Below, in pieces: positions 1 through 6,622 of a stretch of 12,669 nucleotides of DNA. The translations under genes were made by a program, and so were the position numbers. This stretch comes from Chitinophagales bacterium (lineage in GTDB: Bacteria > Bacteroidota > Bacteroidia > Chitinophagales > UBA10324): positions 1-12,669 of the forward strand of contig JACCZV010000258.1 of assembly GCA_013695775.1 (NCBI GenBank). Reading direction: 5' to 3'. How positions within the stretch are numbered: the stretch's first letter is position 1; every line of letters begins with the position of its first letter. The notes beneath the pieces were generated by a model. It was not told the DNA's origin and made no database searches. It saw only the letters and a program-made list of their open reading frames with translations.

Positions 1-172
1 CAAGCAGGTACAGGATATTCTGTTCCTCATTGCGCGCAGGAATTAAAATAGAGATCAACTCATTCCTATGATTTAAGCCGGGTTGCAGTTTTTTGATAGT
101 GATGGAGTTAATGAATGCTATTCCCAACCGAAAGATCAAAAAGAACATCGTCACATAAAGAAGCACCTCCAT
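1..172 (-). CDS. Family 2 glycosyltransferase, N-terminal part (cut by window edge)
   Basis: Only the first 57 codons lie in the window; the gene continues beyond base 1. The protein opens with a hydrophobic segment (about residues 3-24) that would anchor it in the inner membrane. It then reads LISILIPARNEEQNI at about residues 39-53, the first beta strand and nucleotide-sugar binding loop that begins the GT-A catalytic domain of family 2 glycosyltransferases. Such enzymes transfer a sugar from an activated nucleotide donor to a lipid or polysaccharide; the acceptor cannot be told from this fragment. The ATG at 170-172 is the only ATG, GTG or TTG start after the in-frame stop at 194-196. The family call is firm for so short a piece because the motif is distinctive; the substrate is unknown. 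Confidence 0.8.
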   Translation of the reverse strand, partial: MEVLLYVTMFFLIFRLGIAFINSITIKKLQPGLNHRNELISILIPARNEEQNILYLL

Positions 173-205
173 AAGTCTATTGTATCCGTTTATTCATAGT
201 TGATT

Positions 206-224
206 ATTCATGGCAATCATGAAT
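206..224. repeat. Inverted repeat, candidate operator of the glycosyltransferase
   Basis: Perfect 7-base arms ATTCATG and CATGAAT flank a 5-base spacer GCAAT. Beyond one T-T mismatch the symmetry continues for two more pairs. It lies about 34 bases upstream of the glycosyltransferase start, where a regulator could bind. TATTCAT also occurs again just to the left (around 191-197). The symmetry is directly visible; the operator role is inference. Confidence 0.4.
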
Positions 225-436
225 TATTTCTAAAGATTTTACACCTTCAACACACGGTTCACATTGATTCAGTAAAAATTTGACATAGTGCCCGAACACA
301 TAGGTCGGGTTACCAAAATGAAATCGGCATTGAGCACTAAATAGGTATAATGTCTGACTTGCATGCTGCCTTCCAAATCAACCATTGCCGACGAATATCT
401 GAAATTTTAAATGACGCTATGATTGTCGAATTTAGA

Positions 437-504
437 CGTTCGTATAAAATATTCGTTCTCCACCATTCATGAAGTTTCAAAATTTTAGAACGATATACTC
501 GTTC
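437..504. repeat. Pair of related palindromic elements upstream of the DUF922 gene
   Basis: The element at 488-504 is a perfect inverted repeat, GAACGA and TCGTTC around TATAC. The element at 437-458 contains CGTATA-AAA-TATTCG, five of six paired positions, and also ends in TCGTTC. Both are preceded by AATTT(T)AGA and lie about 50 bases apart, close to the downstream gene. This looks like a duplicated binding site. A related sequence lies between pdhA and recF at 7750-7762. The regulator is unknown, and AT-rich DNA yields such patterns by chance fairly often. Confidence 0.35.
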
Positions 505-520
505 CTTTAAAAAATTTATT

Positions 521-1063
521 ATGACAGCCCTGATTATCTTGTATGCCCTTGTGCTCTCATCCTTTGAGCCAACACGTCACTATACTGATGGTGAAATTAA
601 ATGGGTTGAAGGGAGGATGCTTACGTACAACGATTTCCAGGGAAAAGTACCCGCAGCAAGTCCCTGGGCGGCCCTTACTTCCAGCAATATCTATTTTACT
701 TATAGCACAGCCAATGGTAGACTCTCTGATTTTCGGGTATATGCAAGCTTTATAGCTGAGAACTCATGGATGAAAATAGAAAATGAAGATGTTTTAGCTC
801 ATGAACAGCTACACTTCGATATTACTGAAATCTTCGCGCGAAAGCTGTATCTGCAGGCCGATTTATTAAAAACAAAATCTGGGAGCGTCCCTAAACTGGC
901 ATCCGATCTATTTAAAAATATAAATAAAGACTGTGATGCCATGCAGCAACAGTACGACGATGAAACATCACACGGAACCAAGTCGGATAAACAATCAGAA
1001 TGGGCGAAGAAAATAGCTCTTATCCTCTCTAATCATCCATCTTATCCAGCCAGCGATCAGTGA
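521..1063 (+). CDS. DUF922 family predicted secreted zinc protease
   Basis: The protein of 180 residues matches the DUF922 family, annotated as predicted secreted Zn-dependent proteases of unproven substrate. The zincin signature HEQLH is at residues 94-98, in the family context LAHEQLHFDITEIFARKL. The second conserved block is YDDETSHG (145-152), whose H151 is a plausible third metal ligand, followed by QSEWAKKI. Residues 1-14 are hydrophobic and resemble a signal-peptide core, but no Lys or Arg precedes them, which is unusual. A frame ending just upstream (469-510) would supply MKFQNFRTIYSFL and, with one base removed near 506-508, Lys-Lys ahead of the core. The ATG at 521 is therefore the formal start, and the true N-terminus may be longer. 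It converges on ald 45 bases downstream. The family call is strong; the activity is not demonstrated. Confidence 0.85.
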   Translation: MTALIILYALVLSSFEPTRHYTDGEIKWVEGRMLTYNDFQGKVPAASPWAALTSSNIYFTYSTANGRLSDFRVYASFIAENSWMKIENEDVLAHEQLHFDITEIFARKLYLQADLLKTKSGSVPKLASDLFKNINKDCDAMQQQYDDETSHGTKSDKQSEWAKKIALILSNHPSYPASDQ

Positions 1064-1108
1064 TTTTTACTTGCCTCCATTCTAAAATCTGAATACACAT
1101 AAAATCCC

Positions 1109-2338
1109 TTACATTCCAGAGGTAAACAATAAATTAAGATCTGTGGATTTCATGCTGAATCTCTCACCAAGATGGTGATTTGTCAAAGTTCCTTTATATA
1201 CATATACGCCGTTTCTTATATGAGGCAACACGTTCATTAGTTTTTCAAACCCACCTAACTGACTTGCTTCTAACAACATTGTAGTCATCACGTTGCTAAT
1301 GGCCTGAGAAGCCGTGCGTGGCACCCGCGATGGTATGTTGGGAACACAATAATGAATTACATCAAATTTTTTAAATATAGGATCATCATGAGATGTAACT
1401 TCTGAGGTTTCAAAGCAGCCCCCCTGGTCAATGCTTACGTCGACAATTACTGATCCTGGCTTCATGTGCGAGACCATCTCTTCGCTAACAATGATAGGGG
1501 CCCGGCCTGACTTGGAATGAACGGCTCCCACTGCCACATCTGCCATGCTCAATGTTTTAGCCAGAACATCCTGCCTTATGATAGAAGTGAATATTCGGGC
1601 CCCGATGTTGCGCTGAAGCCGTTTCAATTTATAAATCGAATTATCGAAGATCTTTACCTCAGCGCCAAGAGCGATGGCTGTTCGGGCGGCATTCTCTCCC
1701 ACAGTTCCTGCCCCGAGAATCACCACTTTTGCAGGTGGAACTCCGGCTATGCCACCAAGCAAAATTCCCTTTCCATGATTGAGGTTGCTGAGTAATTCGG
1801 CAGCTATCAAGATAGCCGTACTTCCGGCAATTTCACTCATTGATGATACGATGGGGAAGGTATTTGCCTCGTCCTGAATGTATTCGAATGCCAGTGCAGT
1901 CACCTTGCGCAGCAGTAGGGATCCAATATATTCAGGTGTTAAAGTAGGAAGGTGTATCGGCGATATAATAATCTGATTTGAATGCAGCATTTGAACCTCT
2001 TCCTCTGATGGTGGAGCTACCTTCAATATGATGTTTGCCGAAAAAATCTCTTTTGTCTGATACGCGATCTCAGCCCCAGCTTCAGAAAACTCATTGTCGG
2101 GGATGTGGGAGCCCTCTCCCGCCTTGGATTGAACAACTACGCGATGGCCATTGCCAACTAAAATAGAGATAGCACCTGGCGTAAGCGCAACCCGGTTCTC
2201 CTGAAAATGCTGCTCTTTTGGTATACCTATATATAGCTGATCGCTTTTCTTATTTATTTCCAAAAGAGATTCCTGAGGAGCAAGGCCCACACCTGAGGTA
2301 AGCTCTTCTGGTAATATGATCTTCTTTTCCTCCGTCAT
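1109..2338 (-). CDS. ald: Alanine dehydrogenase
   Basis: NAD-dependent alanine dehydrogenase, interconverting L-alanine and pyruvate plus ammonia in the cytoplasm. Of 409 residues, about 35 form an N-terminal extension ahead of the usual start (YIGIPKEQHFQENRVALTPG), which I recall as normal for Bacteroidota versions. Visible are the substrate-binding R49 (ENRVALTP), K106 (ILKVAPP) and H129 (SPIHLPTL), the Rossmann motif GAGTVG at 209-214 followed by the acidic FDN at the end of the next strand, and the catalytic block DVSIDQGGCFE (300-310) with D304. The VIHYCVPNIPSRVPRTAS stretch (328-345) is also diagnostic of the family. Its ATG overlaps the TGA of tsaE in an ATGA junction at 2335-2338, so the two genes are almost certainly cotranscribed and translationally coupled. 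No clear terminator follows it before the convergent DUF922 gene. Confidence 0.96.
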   Translation of the reverse strand: MTEEKKIILPEELTSGVGLAPQESLLEINKKSDQLYIGIPKEQHFQENRVALTPGAISILVGNGHRVVVQSKAGEGSHIPDNEFSEAGAEIAYQTKEIFSANIILKVAPPSEEEVQMLHSNQIIISPIHLPTLTPEYIGSLLLRKVTALAFEYIQDEANTFPIVSSMSEIAGSTAILIAAELLSNLNHGKGILLGGIAGVPPAKVVILGAGTVGENAARTAIALGAEVKIFDNSIYKLKRLQRNIGARIFTSIIRQDVLAKTLSMADVAVGAVHSKSGRAPIIVSEEMVSHMKPGSVIVDVSIDQGGCFETSEVTSHDDPIFKKFDVIHYCVPNIPSRVPRTASQAISNVMTTMLLEASQLGGFEKLMNVLPHIRNGVYVYKGTLTNHHLGERFSMKSTDLNLLFTSGM

Positions 2339-2748
2339 TTTATCTGAATCGTCATCAGCCGTGCATTTTCGCTAATTGCTTCCATTTTAACATATACCGT
2401 TTCAGGTGGAAGCAAGGGTTGAATGAGCTGCGGCCACTCTATGAAACAATAGTGATTTTGTGCAAGATACTCTTCAATACCAATATCTAAAGCTTCCTCA
2501 ATGGTAGTTAGGCGATACAGATCAATATGAAAAATTTTGGGTGAGGATTCATACTCATTGATGAGGGCATAAGTAGGGCTGGAAACCGGACCTGTTACGC
2601 CAAGCAACTTGCAAATTTCACTGATCAGTGCCGTTTTTCCTGTTCCCATTTCACCTAAAAATGCGAATACCCTCTTATTCAAACAGTAGTGGAGAAGCTC
2701 AGAGGCAGCGGTGGGTAACTCAGCTATAGACTGAATCTTCAACTGCAT
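2335..2748 (-). CDS. tsaE: tRNA t6A37 threonylcarbamoyladenosine ATPase subunit TsaE
   Basis: TsaE is the ATPase that works with TsaB and TsaD to place the threonylcarbamoyl group on A37 of ANN-decoding tRNAs. The Walker A motif GEMGTGKT is clear (residues 32-39 counted from the ATG at 2748). SPTYALINEY and FHIDLYRL follow, and FIEWPQ carries the Glu-Trp pair typical of the family. Length (137-139 residues) is normal. A GTG six bases upstream (2754) is an alternative start; I prefer ATG because a promoter-like TTTG appears to overlap the GTG. The gene is first in a unit with ald, which it overlaps by four bases, and is divergent from the T9SS plug gene. Confidence 0.95.
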   Translation of the reverse strand: MQLKIQSIAELPTAASELLHYCLNKRVFAFLGEMGTGKTALISEICKLLGVTGPVSSPTYALINEYESSPKIFHIDLYRLTTIEEALDIGIEEYLAQNHYCFIEWPQLIQPLLPPETVYVKMEAISENARLMTIQIK

Positions 2749-2753
2749 AGTCA

Positions 2754-2782
2754 CAAAAGTGAAGCTATATATTCCTGGTCAA
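2754..2782 (-). promoter_or_regulatory. Possible Bacteroidota-type promoter of tsaE-ald
   Basis: On the minus strand, TTG (2782-2780) is followed after 18 bases by CACTTTTG (2761-2754), one mismatch from the TAnnTTTG -7 element of the Bacteroidota primary sigma factor. The spacing is close to the usual 19-21. Transcription would then begin at or within a few bases of the ATG at 2748, giving a leaderless or nearly leaderless message. The -7 mismatch falls on the important first T, so this is tentative. Confidence 0.35.
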
Positions 2783-2861
2783 TAAAAGAAGCAGGTTTCA
2801 GGGATAAATTTAATGTAAAATCCCTCCGTTATTCAGATTACTTTTAGCTCTTTAGGATCAT

Positions 2862-4175
2862 ATGTCAGCAGCACCTCATTTTCCCACCCCTAATAATCAC
2901 TTAAGCCTGATGCTTATCCTGCTGTTTTTGATTATATCGATTGGTGCAAAAGCACAGGAATCCAGCGAAGTTTTTACCGATAAGATCTATCTTCCCAGTA
3001 TAAAAACCATTCAACTATACGTTGATCCTCTTATGCTGACAGACCCGGCAATTCCACTCGGAGGCGCATCACAACTCCATCTTGAATTTGATGACCTCGA
3101 AGGCGACAAAAAAAATTATTACTATACCTTGATTCATTGCAATTTCGACTGGACTGCATCTGATCTTTCGCCCTTCGATTACTTAAAAGGATTCAAAGAG
3201 CAGGACATTACGGATTTCAGCTTCTCTTTCAATACCAGACAAAGCTATTCACATTACGATTTGCTTTTCCCTAATGAAAACATCACACCTACCAAATCAG
3301 GCAATTATATTTTAAAAGTTTATCTTGATAATGATCCGGAAAAAATAGCCTTTACGAAGAGATTTATCATCTTTGAAAGTAAGGCACAGCTTATTACTAA
3401 TGTTCACAAGCCCACGGATGTTAGATTTACTGACATTTACCAGGAGGTTGATTTCGTGCTCAACTACCGGGGTATTTCTATCAGCAACCCCGTCAGCGAC
3501 GTGAAGGTGTTACTCATGCAAAATTTCAGATGGGACAATGCAATTACCAATTTGCAACCACTTTTTATGAGAACAACAGAACTTGATTACTCCTATGATA
3601 TTGAAAATGCCTTTCCTGCCGGAAAAGAGTTCAGGTATTTTGACACACGAAGCGTTCGCTACCGTACAGAACGTGTAAGAGACATACAGGCCGAAGTATC
3701 AAAAACAGAGGTCTTTCTTACGCCCGATGTATCGCGTGGCAATCAGCCATATTTATTTCACAAAGACATAAATGGAAAATTGGTTCCCGGCATCATCGAG
3801 GGGTTTAATCAGAAAGCGGAACCCGATTATGTATGGGTTACCTTCACGCTCCCATTTGATTATCCATTGCGGAGCACAAATATTTATATCATCGGTCAGC
3901 TTACCGAGTGGCAGATGAAAGACGAATTTATGATGCATTACGATTCTGATGCACGCAAGTATGAGGCTCGCGTTTACTTAAAGCAAGGCTACTATGAATA
4001 TCAGTTCGTGACTCTGGAGGAGAAAGGCGAAATAGCTGATAGTGAATTATTTGAGGGGAATTCATACGAAACTGAAAACACCTACCAGATTTTTGCCTAT
4101 TACCGTTCTTTCGGCAGCCGATATGATGAGGTGATCTGCTACAAGGCAACGGATTCATTTAATAACAATCGATAA
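2862..4175 (+). CDS. Type IX secretion system plug protein (former DUF5103)
   Basis: Homologue of the Plug protein that closes the periplasmic side of the SprA outer-membrane channel in the Bacteroidota type IX secretion system. The N-terminus has a signal peptide with a hydrophobic core at about 17-28 and a likely cut after AKA (residue 31). The family core is easily seen: IYLPSIKTIQLY (42-53), YYYTLIHCNFDW (86-97), SFNT (122-125), HYDLLFPNE (131-139), SGNYILKVY (146-154) and QNFRWDNAI (220-228). The C-terminal part, around 340-385 (IYIIGQLTEW, then YEARVYLKQGYYEYQF), resembles an immunoglobulin-like E-set domain of the glycogen-binding type. A start at Met17 (2910) would leave a more compact signal peptide and is possible. 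A TACTTTTA at 2839-2846 is a weak -7 candidate. No other T9SS gene is in the window. Confidence 0.9.
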   Translation: MSAAPHFPTPNNHLSLMLILLFLIISIGAKAQESSEVFTDKIYLPSIKTIQLYVDPLMLTDPAIPLGGASQLHLEFDDLEGDKKNYYYTLIHCNFDWTASDLSPFDYLKGFKEQDITDFSFSFNTRQSYSHYDLLFPNENITPTKSGNYILKVYLDNDPEKIAFTKRFIIFESKAQLITNVHKPTDVRFTDIYQEVDFVLNYRGISISNPVSDVKVLLMQNFRWDNAITNLQPLFMRTTELDYSYDIENAFPAGKEFRYFDTRSVRYRTERVRDIQAEVSKTEVFLTPDVSRGNQPYLFHKDINGKLVPGIIEGFNQKAEPDYVWVTFTLPFDYPLRSTNIYIIGQLTEWQMKDEFMMHYDSDARKYEARVYLKQGYYEYQFVTLEEKGEIADSELFEGNSYETENTYQIFAYYRSFGSRYDEVICYKATDSFNNNR

Positions 4176-4181
4176 GTATCC

Positions 4182-4197
4182 GCTGACCTTATTCAGC
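4182..4197 (+). terminator. Weak stem-loop after the plug gene
   Basis: GCTGA and TCAGC pair perfectly around a 6-base loop, seven bases after the stop codon of the plug gene. The sequence after it (CATTATTGTT) is T-rich but not a clean run, so termination here is only possible. It would separate the plug transcript from the DinB gene. Confidence 0.3.
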
Positions 4198-4267
4198 CAT
4201 TATTGTTCACAGTCCCACAGGGATAAAATATAAATATTTAGATTTAGTATTAGAATTTAGCATCTAT

Positions 4268-4786
4268 ATGAAGATTACTCCTCCGGCTATAGAAGAATAT
4301 CCTGAATACTTTAATAAGTATATTTCAAAGGTTCGCGGTGAGCCGATAACAGAGTTAACGCAAGGGTTAAAAAAAATAAGCAGGCTAATTTCCAAACAAA
4401 ACAAAAAGCAGCTTGCCTACCGCTATGCCGAGGGAAAATGGAACATAAAAGAAATTCTTGTGCATTTAATGGACGCGGAGCGTGTATTTTGTTATCGGGC
4501 TCTCCGGTTTGCCCGAAAGGATGAAACCCCCTTGCCATCATTTGATGAGAATGTATGGGTGCCGAACAGCCTTGCGGGTTACCGGAAAATAAAATCAATT
4601 ATGGAGGAATATGCTGCGGTTCGTAACGCCACAACAGCCCTGTTTTCCAATATGGATGATGTTATGTTTAACTGCTCAGGAATTGCAAATGGCAGACAAA
4701 TTTCCGTTAGGTCAATTTTGTATACCATCTGCGGTCATGAACTACATCATATTGAAATAATAAAAGAACGCTACCTATCCTTTTAA
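4268..4786 (+). CDS. DinB-family four-helix metal-binding protein
   Basis: A 172-residue protein of the DinB/YfiT fold: a four-helix bundle that carries a metal ion on three histidines. The ligands expected here are H66 (ILVHLMDAERVF) and H157 and H161 (CGHELHHIEIIKERYL), in the usual places. The central stretch PLPSFDENVWV (88-98) is also typical of the Bacteroidota members. Some DinB relatives are thiol S-transferases (bacillithiol, mycothiol or glutathione), but the substrate cannot be read from the sequence. The ATG at 4268 gives a full-length family member. It may have its own AT-rich promoter (TAGATTTA at 4239-4246 is one base off the -7 consensus). It converges on the DUF3179 gene. Confidence 0.9.
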   Translation: MKITPPAIEEYPEYFNKYISKVRGEPITELTQGLKKISRLISKQNKKQLAYRYAEGKWNIKEILVHLMDAERVFCYRALRFARKDETPLPSFDENVWVPNSLAGYRKIKSIMEEYAAVRNATTALFSNMDDVMFNCSGIANGRQISVRSILYTICGHELHHIEIIKERYLSF

Positions 4787-4803
4787 CTGTGTCATGGTGA
4801 CAG
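4787..4803. repeat. Small inverted repeat between convergent genes
   Basis: TGTCA and TGACA (4790-4802) pair around a TGG loop, and the flanking CTG/CAG can extend the stem with a two-base bulge. It directly follows the DinB stop codon and sits between two converging genes, where a bidirectional terminator would be expected. No strong T-tract follows on either strand, so the function is uncertain. Confidence 0.3.
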
Positions 4804-4833
4804 GCAAAATTTAAAATACATATACGAGGTCAG

Positions 4834-5862
4834 TCAGTTACCCTTGTCCCACACAATACCATCTACACCGTGAACTGCATACCAGCTAAACCAGAAAGAG
4901 AAATAACCGGGCAGCCTCTGATCCCCAAGTACCGCATAGGGAACACCATCTTTAACAGAAACTTGAATTGACCCATTGGGAATGGCGAGTGTCGCCTTTC
5001 CCATTTCAACAAGGGAGGTCCATTTAAAAGCAAGGGATGCTTTTCCATGCGTTACTACATACATCATTTCCTTATTTTGAAATCGAGTGCTGCTACGGGA
5101 AACAGGAAAATATAGTTCTTGATTGGATAGGTATTCTGTGTATGGATGTTGCGAATAATTGCGATCGAAACCCGTTTTTTGGTTCAATATCAAGGCATCA
5201 GGGAAATTTCTCTCTACTTCATCAAATGAGATGACAAACGAATTGAAGAGCCTTAGTTGTTTGCCCGTGTAATGGCCAGCCACTGCTTCACCGAGAGCCT
5301 GCGACCATAAGCTCTCTGTTTTGTTATCAAACATCAGCAAGTTCGATTCATAGAGCTTCCCGCTAACGCCGAAATTGAGTGTGTCACCATCAAGGAGCCG
5401 TTCATAGACAATGGCGGAACCACAGAGAGGGCAAAATGTTACCGCAACCGGAACGCCTTCTATAACGTCATTGACGATCTCATGCCAGTTAAGAATATTA
5501 AAGGGATAAAATTTTGTTTGTGCCGATCCCTGAACTACGATACCATAATCTACTCCGGATAGAAATTCTTTTGCCTTCCTGGTTTCAATGAATTCCGGAA
5601 AATCAAGTGCTGGAATCCCATTTTTCCCAGGACCGCCATCATGAATAGAATCAACAGCAACGGAATGTTTGGTAAAATCTGTCTTAAGATCACTGAAAGC
5701 AAATTGCTTTTCAAAAACACTATCTTCATTTGATTGCTTATCAGAAACGGAGTTCTCTCCATTTGTTGCCGCAACGGCAGGTGCAGAAGCCCTTGGCTTA
5801 CAAGAGTAAAAAGATGTTGCCAAGAATGAAAAGAGTAAAAGAAGGCAGGAAGATTGATTCAA
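4834..5862 (-). CDS. DUF3179 domain lipoprotein
   Basis: 342 residues. The N-terminus (LLLLFSFLATSFYS then Cys21) is a lipoprotein signal; the lipobox FYSC is loose but acceptable for Bacteroidota, so the mature protein is probably lipid-anchored in the envelope. A low-complexity linker (about 22-50) leads to the DUF3179 domain: IHDGGPGKNGIPALDFP (73-89), FYPFNILNWHEIVND (118-132), VPVAVTFCPLCGSA (137-150) with a CxxC pair, FGVSGKLYESNLLMFD (164-179) and TESLWSQ (182-188). The function of DUF3179 is not established; the CxxC pair hints at metal or redox chemistry. The only usable start is TTG at 5862, since a stop lies five codons upstream and no ATG precedes the signal peptide. It is last in a probable pdhA-TPR-DUF3179 unit, 42 bases after the TPR gene. 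Confidence 0.88.
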   Translation of the reverse strand: MNQSSCLLLLFSFLATSFYSCKPRASAPAVAATNGENSVSDKQSNEDSVFEKQFAFSDLKTDFTKHSVAVDSIHDGGPGKNGIPALDFPEFIETRKAKEFLSGVDYGIVVQGSAQTKFYPFNILNWHEIVNDVIEGVPVAVTFCPLCGSAIVYERLLDGDTLNFGVSGKLYESNLLMFDNKTESLWSQALGEAVAGHYTGKQLRLFNSFVISFDEVERNFPDALILNQKTGFDRNYSQHPYTEYLSNQELYFPVSRSSTRFQNKEMMYVVTHGKASLAFKWTSLVEMGKATLAIPNGSIQVSVKDGVPYAVLGDQRLPGYFSFWFSWYAVHGVDGIVWDKGN

Positions 5863-5883
5863 CGAAGAGGGGTTTTATATTAA

Positions 5884-5895
5884 GACCTATAGGTC
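5884..5895. repeat. Perfect 12-base palindrome before the DUF3179 gene
   Basis: GACCTATAGGTC is fully self-complementary and is flanked by TTAA on the left and ACTTAA on the right, which nearly extends it. It lies between the TPR gene stop and the TTG start of the DUF3179 gene. A protein-binding site with a role in separate control of the lipoprotein gene fits better than a terminator, because there is no loop and no T-tract. The role is inferred. Confidence 0.4.
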
Positions 5896-5904
5896 ACTTA
5901 ATTT

Positions 5905-6582
5905 TTAGCTACTTACATTACCCACCCGTGCTATGTATTTGTCCATCTCGCGTCCCTCCACTGTATTAGGATATTTTGATTTGATCTCCTCATATAATTT
6001 TTTTGCTTCTTCCGATTTTTTTTGGCTTTCGAGAAGCATGCCTGCCTTTTTCAAAAACATCGGTGTCGTCAATTCATTCTCAAAATGATATGCGGCTTTT
6101 TTATAATAGTCAGCGGCCTCATCCATCTTTCCCAGCTCTGAATAAGCATCGCCAAGAGCACCATATGCCATGTTCGATACTATTTTATCTTTACCCTTGA
6201 AGTCTTCAAGGTGTTCAATAGCGTCATTGAATTTACCCTCGCGAAGAAAAATCACTCCCGCATAATAGTGAGCAAGGTTAGCTGCATCTGACCATTTGTA
6301 ATCATCCATGATCTGCAAGAACCCACTATAATTGCCATCTCCGTTTAGGGCGAGATTTAATGAATCTTCAGTAAAATATTTCTCAGCCATGAACATCTGG
6401 TTAGAGGCCTCAAGAGCTTTGGGTTCAAGATATAGCTTCGTGAAAGCCAGATATGCAGCTACTAATGCGAAGAGCCCGCCCACTACATAAGTGAGCAACT
6501 TTTTATTTTCATTCACCCAATGCTCAAAATGGTTGCGCCTCTCTTCCCAGTTAAGATCCTGTTTTTTTATTTCCTCATCCAT
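5905..6582 (-). CDS. YfgM-like tetratricopeptide-repeat membrane protein
   Basis: 225 residues from the ATG at 6582. A charged cytoplasmic N-terminus (MDEEIKKQDLNWEERRNHFEHWVNENKK) precedes one membrane span at about 29-48 (LLTYVVGGLFALVAAYLAF). The rest is periplasmic TPR sequence, with recognisable repeat cores LAHYYAGVIFLREGKFNDAIEHL, MAYGALGDAYSELGKMDEAADYYKKA and PMFLKKAGMLLESQKKSEEAKKLYEEI. This is the layout of the YfgM/TPR_21 family, whose Escherichia coli member is an ancillary partner of the SecYEG translocon and PpiD; the same role here is only an analogy. A TTG at 6630 would extend the frame by 16 residues into pdhA but the ATG is preferred. It lies 40 bases after pdhA on the same strand. 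Confidence 0.85.
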   Translation of the reverse strand: MDEEIKKQDLNWEERRNHFEHWVNENKKLLTYVVGGLFALVAAYLAFTKLYLEPKALEASNQMFMAEKYFTEDSLNLALNGDGNYSGFLQIMDDYKWSDAANLAHYYAGVIFLREGKFNDAIEHLEDFKGKDKIVSNMAYGALGDAYSELGKMDEAADYYKKAAYHFENELTTPMFLKKAGMLLESQKKSEEAKKLYEEIKSKYPNTVEGREMDKYIARVGNVSS

Positions 6583-6622
6583 ATTTGTTATTGTGTTGTG
6601 GTCTGCAAATAAATTATGCGGT

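Larger units (their letters stand above)
173..520. other. Noncoding divergent intergenic region with inverted repeats
   Basis: About 350 AT-rich bases between the leftward glycosyltransferase and the rightward DUF922 gene. I recognise no protein or structural RNA in it. It holds a perfect inverted repeat at 206-224, a short GC stem at 291-309 (CCCGA and TCGGG around a 9-base loop, no T-tract after it), and two related AT-rich palindromic elements at 437-458 and 488-504. Both promoters should lie here, but I find no clean TAnnTTTG element for either gene. A 13-codon reading frame at 469-510 may be the displaced 5' end of the DUF922 gene. Confidence 0.6.

Noticed and set aside
291..309. CCCGA/TCGGG stem as a terminator or small RNA
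   Set aside because: Five pairs around a nine-base loop with no T-tract and no gene ending into it; too little to call.
280..351. TTGACA (280-285) and TATAAT (346-351) as a classical sigma-70 promoter
   Set aside because: The two are 60 bases apart, far beyond a working spacer, and Bacteroidota use different promoter elements.
4311..4598. Leftward 95-codon reading frame
   Set aside because: Antisense shadow of the DinB-family gene, which carries the conserved histidines.
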